Assembly: GCF_000421705.1 (NCBI RefSeq)
Contig: NZ_ATXN01000005.1
Coordinates: forward strand, 124,001 to 188,000
Length of the DNA stretch: 64,000 bases
Reading direction: 5' to 3'
Source of the DNA: Brevundimonas naejangsanensis DSM 23858
GTDB taxonomy: Bacteria > Pseudomonadota > Alphaproteobacteria > Caulobacterales > Caulobacteraceae
The position numbers and the translations under genes are program-made. Positions 19,188 through 27,419 of this stretch are shown here, piece after piece (the first letter of the stretch is position 1; each line of letters starts with the position of its first letter). The notes beneath the pieces are model-generated. The model saw nothing but the letters and a program-made list of their open reading frames with translations, did not search any database and had not been told where the DNA came from.

Positions 19188-20855
19188 TTGAGTGCAAGAT
19201 CCAGAGCGTTGACGTGGGATCCCACCACGGCCATCGAAGCCTTGGCTGCGGCGGACGCCGCTCTGTGGATATGGACGCCCGCCGAGGATCAGATCCGTTT
19301 CACCGGGGCCACCCGGCCGCTGGGGCTGGGGCCGCTGGCGCCGCAGTGTTCGGGCGCGGCCTTCACCGCCCTGACCATGCCGCAGGACCGCGCCCTGGCC
19401 GACCGCCTGCTGAAGCCGCAGGCCGAAGGGACCGAGATCGCCGTGCGCCTGCGGATGCGCGGGTGCGAGACCTGTCTGTGGCGCGGCGTCTGGCTGGAGG
19501 ACGGACTGCGCGCGGCGGGCATCGTCGCCCTGGAAACCAAGTTCGCAGGCGCCGACCGGGATACGCTGACCGGATTGCTGGATCGGCGCACCTTTCTGGT
19601 TCGCGTGGCGGAAACCCTGGCGCAGCCGGGGGACTATGAGGTGGTGGTCGGCGATCTGGACCGCCTGCGCCGCCTGAACGAGGCCCTGGGGCACGAGCGG
19701 GCCGATCTGGTGTTGTCGGCCCTTGGGTCGCGGTTGTCGGCGGCTTTTTCCGAAGACTGCTCCCCCGCCCGGATCGGCGAGGACGAGTTCGCCGTTCTGG
19801 TGAAGCGCGGGGGAACCGGCGGGGGCGAACGGATGCGCGAGGCGCTGGAGCAGCCGCTGCGCATGGCCGGTTTCGACATCTACCCCACCGTCTCCATCGG
19901 CGCGGTGACGGCTGAGGGCGGTCCGGACGCCCCGGACCCTGCCGAACTTCTGCGCCGCGCCGAATTGGCGGTCGAACAGGCCAAGACGGCCGGGCGCGGC
20001 GGTGCTGCGGCCTATGGCCGGGCGCTGGAAAGCGACAGCCTGTCGCGTCTGGCGTTGGAGGCGGACCTGCGCAACGCCCTCGTACGGGGCGAAATCGAAC
20101 CCTTCTTCCAGCCGATCGTGAACCTGAACACCGGCGCCGTGGCCGGGTTCGAGGCGCTGGCGCGCTGGCGCCACCCCCGGCGCGGTCTGGTGCCGCCGGA
20201 CGAGTTCCTGACCCTGGCCGATGAAATGGGCCTGATGAACGAACTGGGCCTGCTGATGATGACCCAGGCGGCGCGTCAACTGGACGAGTGGCTGACCCGC
20301 CATCCGAACGCGGGGCGGCTGTTCTGCAGCGTCAACCTGTCGGTCGGCGAGATCGAGCGCCCCCATCTGGTCGAGGACGTGGCCCGCATCATCAAGGAGA
20401 CGGGCCTGCCGCGCGGCGCCCTGAAGCTGGAGGTCACCGAGGGCGACATCATGCGCGACACCGCCCGGGCCGCCGAGGTGCTGAAGGCCCTGCGCGAAGC
20501 CGGGGCCAGCCTGGCGCTGGACGATTTCGGCACGGGCTTCTCGTCGCTGTCCTACCTGGCCAAGCTGCCGTTCGACACCCTGAAGATCGACCGTTACTTC
20601 GTGCTGACGATGGACAAGGACGAAGGCTCGGCCAAGATCGTCAAATCGGTCGTCAACCTGGGCCGCGATCTGGCGCTGGAAGTCGTGGCCGAGGGGGTCG
20701 AGAACGCCGGGCTGGCGCAGCTGCTGCTGGCCGACGGCTGCCACTACGGCCAGGGATTCGGCTATGCGCCCGCCCTGCCGGCGCAGGAGGCCGAGGTCTA
20801 TCTGAACGAGTCCCTCGCCGACGGCGTCGCTCCGATCAAGGGACGCTCGGCGTAA
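19188..20855 (+). CDS. pdeA: PAS-GGDEF-EAL cyclic-di-GMP phosphodiesterase, PdeA-like
   Basis: A 555-residue protein with an N-terminal PAS-like region (about 15-125), a GGDEF domain (about 125-285) and an EAL domain (about 290-540). The GGDEF motif reads GEDEF (RIGEDEF), a variant lacking cyclase activity. In Caulobacter CC3396/PdeA the same GEDEF domain binds GTP and activates the EAL domain. The EAL part is intact: FEALARW, EVTEGDIM, LDDFGTGFSSL, KIDRYF, AEGVEN. It should therefore hydrolyse c-di-GMP to pGpG. Start is TTG at 19188; a later start would cut into the PAS region. Order next to cta, M16 and GNAT genes supports orthology with pdeA. Confidence 0.85.
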   Translation: MSARSRALTWDPTTAIEALAAADAALWIWTPAEDQIRFTGATRPLGLGPLAPQCSGAAFTALTMPQDRALADRLLKPQAEGTEIAVRLRMRGCETCLWRGVWLEDGLRAAGIVALETKFAGADRDTLTGLLDRRTFLVRVAETLAQPGDYEVVVGDLDRLRRLNEALGHERADLVLSALGSRLSAAFSEDCSPARIGEDEFAVLVKRGGTGGGERMREALEQPLRMAGFDIYPTVSIGAVTAEGGPDAPDPAELLRRAELAVEQAKTAGRGGAAAYGRALESDSLSRLALEADLRNALVRGEIEPFFQPIVNLNTGAVAGFEALARWRHPRRGLVPPDEFLTLADEMGLMNELGLLMMTQAARQLDEWLTRHPNAGRLFCSVNLSVGEIERPHLVEDVARIIKETGLPRGALKLEVTEGDIMRDTARAAEVLKALREAGASLALDDFGTGFSSLSYLAKLPFDTLKIDRYFVLTMDKDEGSAKIVKSVVNLGRDLALEVVAEGVENAGLAQLLLADGCHYGQGFGYAPALPAQEAEVYLNESLADGVAPIKGRSA

Positions 20856-20859
20856 GAAA

Positions 20860-20887
20860 ACCCTCTCCCGGCGGGAGAGGGTCTTTT
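20860..20887. terminator. Bidirectional intrinsic terminator
   Basis: A perfect 10-bp stem (ACCCTCTCCC/GGGAGAGGGT) with a 3-nt loop, flanked by AAAA on the left and TCTTTT on the right. It lies between convergent pdeA and the AlgH/YqgE gene. Confidence 0.85.
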
Positions 20888-21468
20888 CAGGCCCGGCCGC
20901 TCTGGCTGGACAGGCGGGCGGCGTCGACGCCGAGGCCGGCCAGGGCGCGGCTCCATTTGGTGTCGTAGTCGGTGTCGAAGATCAGGGCGTCGTCGGCTTC
21001 TGCGGTCAGCCAGACGTTTTCGTTCAGCTCTTCCTCCAACTGACCCTCGCCCCAGCCCGCATAGCCCAGCAGCAGGATCGACTGGCGCGGGCCTTCGGCG
21101 TCGGCCATGGCGGTGAGGGCGTCGCGGGTGCCGGTCAGGGCCAGCCCCTCGCCGAAGCTGAGGCTGGTGTCGTCGCTGATCCAGTCGTCGGTGTGCAGGA
21201 CGAAGCCGCGCTCGCGCTCGACCGGGCCGCCGATCAGGACATGGCGCCCGCGCACGCGGTCGTCGGTCGGCGTATCCAGCGTTTCGAGCACATCGGCCAG
21301 GGAAACGCCGGGCGCGGGCTGGTCCAGCCGCACGCCAAGGGCGTGGTCGTCGTCGTGGGCGCAGATCAGGATGACGGCGTGCCGGAAACGGTCGTCATCG
21401 ATGCCGGGCATGGCGACCAGCAGACGTCCGGTCAGAGAGGAGGCCGCCGGGGAGGAGGAGGTCTTCAT
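20887..21468 (-). CDS. YqgE/AlgH family protein (UPF0301)
   Basis: A 193-residue cytoplasmic protein. The UPF0301 pattern is clear: LTGRLLVAMPGIDDDRFRHAVILICAHDDDHALGVRLDQP, then VLIGGPVERERGFVLH and GYAGWGEGQLEEELNENVWL. The family has a compact alpha/beta fold and no settled biochemical activity; it was named after the alginate regulator AlgH. The ATG at 21468 starts the conserved region. An open frame extends much further upstream but is not family-like. It is transcribed toward pdeA. Confidence 0.9.
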   Translation of the reverse strand: MKTSSSPAASSLTGRLLVAMPGIDDDRFRHAVILICAHDDDHALGVRLDQPAPGVSLADVLETLDTPTDDRVRGRHVLIGGPVERERGFVLHTDDWISDDTSLSFGEGLALTGTRDALTAMADAEGPRQSILLLGYAGWGEGQLEEELNENVWLTAEADDALIFDTDYDTKWSRALAGLGVDAARLSSQSGRA

Positions 21469-21601
21469 GCCCCTATCATCGGTGTGCGGGCCGCAGTGCG
21501 CAAGACGGTCGCCGCCTCGACGCTTGGCGTTCGGGCCGGGGCTCTCTATCTGAACCTCATCGCGCTCCGGATCGTCCGGGCCGACATCCGGAGACCCCGA
21601 C

Positions 21602-22090
21602 ATGACCCTTTCGATCGGCGACCGCATTCCCGAGGCGACCCTGACCACCATGACCGCCGAGGGCCCCAAGCCGGTCACGACGGCCGAGCTGTTCGGCGGC
21701 AAGACCGTCGCCCTGTTCGCCGTGCCGGGCGCCTTCACCCCGACCTGCTCGGCGCGCCACCTGCCGGGTTATGTCGACCACCGCGCCGACCTGGCGGCCA
21801 AGGGCGTGGACACCGTCGCCTGCGTCTCGGTCAACGACGCCTTCGTCATGGGCGCCTGGGCCCAGGCCAATGATCTGAACGGCGCCGACGACATCGTCAT
21901 GCTGGCCGACGGCAACGGCGACTTCACCCGCGCGGTCGGCCTGACCCTGGACGCCAAGGGCTTCGGCATGGGCGAGCGTTCGCAGCGTTACTCCATGCTG
22001 GTCAAGGACGGCGTGGTCGATCAACTGAACATCGAGCAGGGCGGCGAGTTCAAGGTGTCCGCGGCCGAGCACCTGCTGGCCCAGCTGTGA
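21602..22090 (+). CDS. Peroxiredoxin, Prx5 type
   Basis: A 162-residue thiol peroxidase reducing H2O2 and organic hydroperoxides. The start MTLSIGDRIPEATL and the peroxidatic site PGAFTPTCSARHLPGY (PxxxTxxC) are diagnostic of the Prx5/AhpC-TSA subgroup. VNDAFVMGAWAQ and ERSQRYSMLVKDGVV are also conserved. Only the peroxidatic Cys and one additional Cys (near residue 70, in VACVSV) are seen, so resolution probably uses glutathione or a glutaredoxin/thioredoxin. Monocistronic, divergent from AlgH/YqgE. Confidence 0.92.
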   Translation: MTLSIGDRIPEATLTTMTAEGPKPVTTAELFGGKTVALFAVPGAFTPTCSARHLPGYVDHRADLAAKGVDTVACVSVNDAFVMGAWAQANDLNGADDIVMLADGNGDFTRAVGLTLDAKGFGMGERSQRYSMLVKDGVVDQLNIEQGGEFKVSAAEHLLAQL

Positions 22091-22141
22091 TTCCCGGCGT
22101 CGCCCGCCGCTGGTCGGCCCGCCGCGCGCGGGGCTGAGGCG

Positions 22142-22558
22142 GTGGGCGACGTCTTCACGCCCGAACAACGCAGCGCCGTCATGCGGCGCGTGAAAGGCCG
22201 GGACACCGGCCCGGAGATGAAGGTCCGCCGCGTCTTGCGGGCCGCCGGGATCGGCTATCGCCTCGGCGGTTGCGGCCTGCCGGGGCGGCCGGATCTGGTG
22301 ATGAAGGGGCGAAAGACGGTCGTCTTCGTCCACGGCTGTTTCTGGCACGGCCACGACTGCCCGCGCGGCGCCCGCCAGCCCAAGGGCAACGCCGATTACT
22401 GGATCGCGAAGATAGACCGCAACCGCACCCGGGACGCTCGCGTGGCCGACGAACTGACGGCGGCGGGCTGGCGCGTCCTGACCCTGTGGGAATGCGACCT
22501 CAGACAGCCGGGTTGGGAAGAGCGCCTGATCACGGCGCTGCGCCCGGAAACAGCCTAG
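22142..22558 (+). CDS. vsr: Very-short-patch-repair (Vsr) DNA mismatch endonuclease
   Basis: A 138-residue Vsr-like nicking endonuclease, which cuts 5' of T:G mismatches formed by deamination of 5-methylcytosine. Motifs: SAVMRRVKGRDTGPEMKVR, LPGRPDLV (catalytic Asp), VFVHGCFWHGHDC (zinc ligands and active-site His), and GWRVLTLWECDL (last zinc Cys). The usual RLH before the Asp motif is RLGG. GTG start at 22142. No cytosine methyltransferase gene is adjacent or elsewhere in this window. Its stop codon interlocks with that of the opposite-strand kinase within CTAG (22555-22558). Confidence 0.9.
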   Translation: MGDVFTPEQRSAVMRRVKGRDTGPEMKVRRVLRAAGIGYRLGGCGLPGRPDLVMKGRKTVVFVHGCFWHGHDCPRGARQPKGNADYWIAKIDRNRTRDARVADELTAAGWRVLTLWECDLRQPGWEERLITALRPETA

Positions 22559-24447
22559 GCTGCGGCCTCGGCGTCCGCTTCGTCTTGGGCGGCGGCGTCC
22601 AGAGTGCGGGATAGGGCGTCCAGCAGGGCGGCCGGGGTCAGGGGCTTGGATACGAAGGCGTTCATGCCCGAGGCCAGGCAGGCGCTCATGTCTTCCGGCT
22701 CGGTGTCGGCGGTTACGGCGATGACGGGAACGCCAGCGTTCGGGCCGCCGCCCTTGCGCAGACGTCGCGTGGTCTCGCGACCGTCCAGTTCCGGCATCCG
22801 CACATCCATGAAAACGACGTCGAAGACCTGGCCCTCGCATGCCTGAAGCGCGGCCAGGCCGTTCTCGGCCATGACGATCTCGCAGTCGAAGGCCTGCAGG
22901 ATCAGCTGGATGGCGCGCCGGTTGATGGCGTGATCGTCGACGACCAGAACGCGCAGAGGCCGGGCGTCCGCCGCATCGTCCTCGAACGCAGGCGGCGAAG
23001 GCAGGGGCTGCGAAGGCGGGGCTACAGGAGCGATGTTCGGCGGGGGAGCCAGCGGGTCAAGGCGGGCGGACGCGGCCAGCGGGGTGATCGGCTCATCGCG
23101 GATGTCGTCTGCGGCCGCATCGCGCCGTCCCTGAGGCAGGCTCAGGGCCACGGTGAACTGGGAGCCGCAGCCGGGTTCGCTACGCACCGTCAGGCGCCCG
23201 CCCATCAGTTCGATCAGGTCGCGGCTGATCGCCAGTCCGAGGCCGGAACCGCCGAAGCGGGCGGCGACGCCGTCCCTGGTCTGGTCGAAAGGCGTGAAAA
23301 GACGTTGGAGTTGGCCGGGGCTCATGCCGCGCCCTGTATCGGCGACGTCGATCAGCAGGGCGTAGGCGCCCTCGTCGTCCATCCAACTGCGGACCTTCAG
23401 CGTCACCGTGCCGACCTCGGTGAACTTCATGGCGTTGGAGATCAGATTGTTCAGCACCTGGCGCAGGCGCATGGCGTCGCCGCGCACCCAGCGGGGCGTC
23501 TCGCGCGCGCCCTCCAGCCGCAGTTGAAGACCCTGGGCGCGGGCCTGGCCCTGCCACAGCCTTGCGGTCTGGGCCAGCATCAGGCGCAGGTCGAACTCGT
23601 TGCTCTCGACGTGCATACGGCCTGCGTTCAGCCGTGCGTGATCGAGCAGGTCGTCCAGCAGGGCCTTCATCATCAGCCCGGCGTCCTCGATCAGGGCGAT
23701 GTGCTGTCGCGCGGCGGTCGAAGGCGCGGCGGCGCGCAGATAGTCGGCGCCGGTCAGGATGGCGCTGATGGGCGTGCGCAGGTCATGGCCGACGGCGGCC
23801 ATGAAGGCGCTGCGTTCGGTCATGGCGGTCTCGACCTGGCGACGTTCCCGTTCGGCTTCGGCCAGGGCGTGGCGTTCGGCCAGCATGGCGTTGCGCAGGC
23901 GCGCGCGCGTGTTGAAGCAGAACAGGGCGTAGCAGAAGACGCCGATCGCCACGGCGATGATCAGGGACCGCTCGGCCCCCCACAAGGCCATGAACATGGG
24001 CGTCAGGGCCATGAAGACGAGCTGGGGCAGCACGGTGAAGCTGAACACACGCATGTTGCCGGCCGACATGATCACGGAGTTGATCGAGCCTGCTGAAAGA
24101 AGGACGGAGGCGGCGAAACCGCCCATCGGACCGCCGATCAGCCATAGGGGCACGGATAGGAAACCCAGCCAGCCGGCGTTGAGCGCCAGAACGGCGTCCA
24201 TCGCCAGCCCGCGCCAGCCCTTTGGCGTCTCCTGACGGCCCTGGAGCACGGGCTCGGCCAGCCAGGCCTCAACACCCTGGATCAGGACATAGACGGCCAG
24301 CCACCCCATGGCGGGCGCCAGTCCCAGAATGGGGCTGAAGACAAGCGCCGTCGCGCCGCCCGTGACAAGGCGCTGCATCGTCGCCTTGCGACGTTGGCGA
24401 ATGGCGGGCGCCCACCCGATGTGGGCGTCGGCGATAGTGTCGGACAT
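22555..24447 (-). CDS. Membrane-bound hybrid sensor histidine kinase
   Basis: A 630-residue kinase. The first ~185 residues hold five or six transmembrane helices with no large periplasmic domain. A HisKA dimerisation domain follows, with the phospho-acceptor in VGHDLRTPIS (about residue 220). Next come the ATPase domain (NLISNAMKF N-box, DTGRGM, GGSGLGLAIS) and a C-terminal receiver (VLVVDDHAINR, FMDVRMPELDG, KPLTP). It therefore autophosphorylates and passes phosphate to its own receiver, then perhaps to a phosphotransferase protein. No response regulator or HPt gene is adjacent. I chose ATG 24447; a TTG at 24459 would add four residues. Confidence 0.9.
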   Translation of the reverse strand: MSDTIADAHIGWAPAIRQRRKATMQRLVTGGATALVFSPILGLAPAMGWLAVYVLIQGVEAWLAEPVLQGRQETPKGWRGLAMDAVLALNAGWLGFLSVPLWLIGGPMGGFAASVLLSAGSINSVIMSAGNMRVFSFTVLPQLVFMALTPMFMALWGAERSLIIAVAIGVFCYALFCFNTRARLRNAMLAERHALAEAERERRQVETAMTERSAFMAAVGHDLRTPISAILTGADYLRAAAPSTAARQHIALIEDAGLMMKALLDDLLDHARLNAGRMHVESNEFDLRLMLAQTARLWQGQARAQGLQLRLEGARETPRWVRGDAMRLRQVLNNLISNAMKFTEVGTVTLKVRSWMDDEGAYALLIDVADTGRGMSPGQLQRLFTPFDQTRDGVAARFGGSGLGLAISRDLIELMGGRLTVRSEPGCGSQFTVALSLPQGRRDAAADDIRDEPITPLAASARLDPLAPPPNIAPVAPPSQPLPSPPAFEDDAADARPLRVLVVDDHAINRRAIQLILQAFDCEIVMAENGLAALQACEGQVFDVVFMDVRMPELDGRETTRRLRKGGGPNAGVPVIAVTADTEPEDMSACLASGMNAFVSKPLTPAALLDALSRTLDAAAQDEADAEAAA

Positions 24448-24511
24448 ACGACGTTCCAAACGGGCGCTGGGCCCATTGGTTCATCATCGACCGAGGGTTG
24501 CTAATGCTCCG

Positions 24512-25555
24512 TCAACGGCGGGCGGCGGTCGCCTCGGCCATGCTGGCGAAGCCTTCGGCGCGCAGGCGGGCGGCCAGGTCGCGCTTGATGCGGCCGATCA
24601 GGCCCGGCCCTTCATAGATCAGGGCCGAATAGACCTGGACCGCCGAGGCGCCGGCGCGAATGCGGGCGAAGGCGTCCTCGCCACTGGCGATTCCGCCCAC
24701 CGCGATCAGCGGCAGGCGCCCGTCCGCCGCCTCGGCCGCCGCCTCAAGGGCCTTCAGGGCGAAGGGCTTCAACGGGGCGCCTGAAAGGCCGCCGCTCTCG
24801 CCTGCGAATGCGGAACGCAGGGAGGCTGGCCGCTCCAGCGTAGTGTTGGACACGATCAGGGCATCGATGCGGTGGGCGATGGAGGCCTCGACGATCATGC
24901 CGATCTCTTCGCCGATCAGATCGGGCGCGATTTTAAGGAAGACCGGAGCGCCGTCGCCGGGGCGGGCCTCATGGATGCGGCTCAGCAGGTCGTCCAGCGC
25001 CTCGCGCCCCTGAAGCGCGCGCAGCCCCGGCGTGTTGGGCGAGGAGATGTTGATCGTGAAATAGTCGGCCAGTCCCGCCAGCCTCTTCAGCCCTGCGACA
25101 TAGTCGGCGGCCTTGTCCTCGGTATCCTTGTTGGCGCCCAGGTTGGCGCCGATGGCGGTGCGGGTCGGGCGCCGGGTCAGACGGGCGGCGAACGGCTCCA
25201 GCCCCTCGTTGTTGAAGCCCATGCGGTTGATGATCGCCCGGTCTTCCGACAGGCGGAACAGGCGCGGTTTCGGATTGCCCGCTTGCGCGCGTGGGGTGAC
25301 CGAGCCGCATTCAACCGCGCCGAATCCCAGCCGCGACAGGCCTTCCAGCGCCTCGCCGTTCTTGTCCAGACCGGCGGCCAGACCGACGGGGTTGGACATC
25401 TCCAGCCCCGCGATGACGGTCTTCAGGATCGGGTCGTCGGCGCTGGGGGCGGGCAGGGGCGTCAGCTGCAGGGCGCGGATGGCCAGGCGGTGGGCCGTTT
25501 CGGGGTCCATCTGGCGCAGCAGGACAGCGCCCAGGTCGGTCAGGCTCATGCTCAT
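24512..25555 (-). CDS. pyrD: Dihydroorotate dehydrogenase (quinone), class 2
   Basis: A 347-residue FMN enzyme oxidising dihydroorotate to orotate with quinone, the fourth step of pyrimidine synthesis, at the inner membrane. Class 2 features are an amphipathic N terminus (LLRQMDPETAHRLAIRALQ) and NPVGLAAGLDKNGEAL, GFNNEGLE, FTINISSPNTPGLR (catalytic Ser region), LIVSNTT, and GGIASGEDAFARIRAGASAVQVYSAL. It is followed in the same direction by no close gene. Upstream lies the DUF952 gene, 8 bases away, so pyrD is probably the last gene of a four-gene unit starting with the methyltransferase. Confidence 0.95.
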   Translation of the reverse strand: MSMSLTDLGAVLLRQMDPETAHRLAIRALQLTPLPAPSADDPILKTVIAGLEMSNPVGLAAGLDKNGEALEGLSRLGFGAVECGSVTPRAQAGNPKPRLFRLSEDRAIINRMGFNNEGLEPFAARLTRRPTRTAIGANLGANKDTEDKAADYVAGLKRLAGLADYFTINISSPNTPGLRALQGREALDDLLSRIHEARPGDGAPVFLKIAPDLIGEEIGMIVEASIAHRIDALIVSNTTLERPASLRSAFAGESGGLSGAPLKPFALKALEAAAEAADGRLPLIAVGGIASGEDAFARIRAGASAVQVYSALIYEGPGLIGRIKRDLAARLRAEGFASMAEATAARR

Positions 25556-25563
25556 GTTCTGGC

Positions 25564-25917
25564 TCAGGCGGTCTCTTCGATGATCATGCGGCCGTCGGCG
25601 CTGACCGACAGGGCGCGCGCGCCGCGCGTCGCCGCGACGGGCAGGGGGCCGTAGATGTGGGGGAACAGGGCGCCGCCGCGCGACGGCTCCCAGATCAGGG
25701 CGTCGCCCAGGGCCGTCAGATCGACCTCAACCAGCATCAGGTCGGTCTGACCGGCGTAATGCTTGGTCGCCGTGGCCTCCAGCTGATCGGCGGCCGACAG
25801 GTGGATGTAGCCGTCGGCGAGGTCCACGGCCGAACCGTCATAGCGGCCCTCTGCCAGGGTCGCGCGCCAGTCGGCGCGGCTCAGGATCTTGAAGGCGACG
25901 TGGGGCAGGTCGGTCAT
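25564..25917 (-). CDS. DUF952 family protein
   Basis: A 117-residue cytoplasmic protein. VAFKILSRADWRATLAEGRYDGSAVDLADGYIHLSAADQLEATATKHY is the DUF952 core (the DGYIHLS motif), and EPSRGGALFPHIYGPLP completes it. The family fold is related to ADP-ribosyltransferase-like proteins and its function is unknown. It sits between sixA and pyrD with spacings of 3 and 8 bases, so it is almost certainly co-transcribed. Confidence 0.85.
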   Translation of the reverse strand: MTDLPHVAFKILSRADWRATLAEGRYDGSAVDLADGYIHLSAADQLEATATKHYAGQTDLMLVEVDLTALGDALIWEPSRGGALFPHIYGPLPVAATRGARALSVSADGRMIIEETA

Positions 25918-25920
25918 GGC

Positions 25921-26412
25921 CTAGAGGGCCTCCGGGGTCAGCCAGCCCTCATAGGAGGGGCGCCCGGCGACATCGACGGCGAAGACAGCCGCCGCCCCGG
26001 TGGGGAAGCCGCCGCTCATCTTGTCGAGCACCGACGGGGAGGCGGCGCTCTCGATCAGATATTCGACCGCCAACTGGTGAATGCCGGGGTTATGGGCGAT
26101 CAGAAGCAGGCAGCCCGCCTCTTCCTCGGACGCCTCGACGGCGCGGCGCAGCACGTCGGCCGAGGCGTTGTAGAGGTTGTCGGACACGCGCAGTTCGACG
26201 TCGCCGAAATGCTCGCTGGCTTGATCCCAGGTCTGGCGCGTGCGCCGGGCGCCGGACACCAGGGCCATGTCCGGCTTCAGTCCCCGCTCGGCCAGGGCGC
26301 GGCCGACGGCGTCGGCGTCCCGCAGGCCGCGCGGGCTCAGGGCGCGGTCCACGTCGCCGCCGGGCGCCGAGGCTTCGGCCTTGGCGTGACGCATCAGGAT
26401 CAGTCTTTGCAT
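25921..26412 (-). CDS. SixA-like histidine phosphatase
   Basis: A 163-residue protein of the histidine phosphatase superfamily. The catalytic RHG-type motif is RHAKAE (LILMRHAKAEAS), followed by LSPRGLRDADAVG, SGARRTRQTW and the second His in LLLIAHNPGIHQLA. SixA in E. coli removes phosphate from HPt-domain phosphohistidines. Here the substrate is unknown, and small-molecule phosphatase activity is also possible. It lies 3 bases upstream of the DUF952 gene. Confidence 0.85.
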   Translation of the reverse strand: MQRLILMRHAKAEASAPGGDVDRALSPRGLRDADAVGRALAERGLKPDMALVSGARRTRQTWDQASEHFGDVELRVSDNLYNASADVLRRAVEASEEEAGCLLLIAHNPGIHQLAVEYLIESAASPSVLDKMSGGFPTGAAAVFAVDVAGRPSYEGWLTPEAL

Positions 26413-26422
26413 GAGGCTGGCT

Positions 26423-27193
26423 TTAAGGCTGTTTGCGCGCGGCGCCCATAGGGTGCGAGGCGGGCGCGTGGTCGCGGGCGGCGGGCGAGGGAGTCAGGGC
26501 GGGCCGTCCGGCCAGCACCGTCTGGGCCAGGCCGCGCGGGCGGACGCGGGCGTAGGCCTGGCGCGTGGCCTCCAGCATGATCAGGCCCGCTGCGCCGGGA
26601 AACAACTTGGGGCCCACCTGCTCCAGTCCGTCGGCCAGACCCAGAAGCGGGCGCCACGGCGGGACGTACAGGGCCTGGGACCAGGCGACCGGCTCCAGGC
26701 CGACCTCGCGCACCAGCCGCTCCAACTGACTGCGGGTGAAGGGGCGGCCGTGGCCGAAGGGGGTGGCCTCGGCGCGGGCCCACAGGCCGCCGCGCGCCGC
26801 CGCCGCCAGGATGACGCGGCCCGACGGCGCCAGGGCGCGCACCGCCTCGGTCAGCAGAGCCTTGGGATCGTCCGCCTCTTCCAGGGCGTGGACCAGCAGG
26901 ATGCGGTCGAAGGTTCCGGCGGCGAAGGGCAGGCGGCGCTCGTCGATCAGGGCGGTGCGGTTGCGCCCGGCCGCCGTCCATTGCTCGGCGCCCTGACCGC
27001 CCGGCATGGCGGCGATGACGCGTCGGGCGCCGATGAAGGCGTCCAGCCAGGGGGTGGCGTAGCCCAGCCCCAGCACGTCGCAGCCGTTCGCCTCGCCCCA
27101 GGCGTCGTCCAGCCGCCGCGCCAGCATGCGCCGCGCCAGCGCCCCGGTCGGTTCGCCGTAGAAGGTGCGGAGCTCGTCGATGCTGCGGCGCAT
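26423..27193 (-). CDS. Class I SAM-dependent methyltransferase
   Basis: A 256-residue protein. CDVLGLGYATPWLDAF is a degenerate motif I, TFDRILLVHALEEADDPKALLTEAVRALAPSGRVILAAAARGGLWAR gives motifs II-III of the UbiE/UbiG-like fold, and FTRSQLERLVREVGLEPV is typical of the C-terminal lid. Target unknown. It begins MRRSIDELRTFYGEPTGALARRML, a conserved alphaproteobacterial start. It is first in the probable operon with sixA, DUF952 and pyrD. A palindromic repeat lies about 50 bases upstream. Confidence 0.8.
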   Translation of the reverse strand: MRRSIDELRTFYGEPTGALARRMLARRLDDAWGEANGCDVLGLGYATPWLDAFIGARRVIAAMPGGQGAEQWTAAGRNRTALIDERRLPFAAGTFDRILLVHALEEADDPKALLTEAVRALAPSGRVILAAAARGGLWARAEATPFGHGRPFTRSQLERLVREVGLEPVAWSQALYVPPWRPLLGLADGLEQVGPKLFPGAAGLIMLEATRQAYARVRPRGLAQTVLAGRPALTPSPAARDHAPASHPMGAARKQP

Positions 27194-27244
27194 GGGGGGC
27201 AGTATGGCGGATTTCGCGGCGGATGTCGGCTTTCCTGCTTAAAA

Positions 27245-27370
27245 CCGCTCATCCCGGCGGACGCCGGGATCCAGTGAGAGCCGCCATATCTACACTTGAA
27301 GGGCGCCCTTCATTCACATGCTGCGTCTTTGGCCAAAGGACTGGGTCCCGGCGTCCGCCGGGATGAGCGG
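27245..27370. repeat. 126-bp palindromic mini-element
   Basis: Terminal inverted repeats of 31 bp (27245-27275 and 27340-27370) match at 30 of 31 positions, and each contains the inner palindrome TCCCGGCGGACGCCGGGA or its complement. The 64-bp centre carries no gene. It lies between divergent methyltransferase and gloB genes. The form is that of a non-autonomous transposable element or REP-like doublet. No target-site duplication was established. Confidence 0.8.
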
Positions 27371-27419
27371 AAAATTATATGTAGGCCTGCTAGGATGCCG
27401 CCTGATCGGAGACCTCCCC

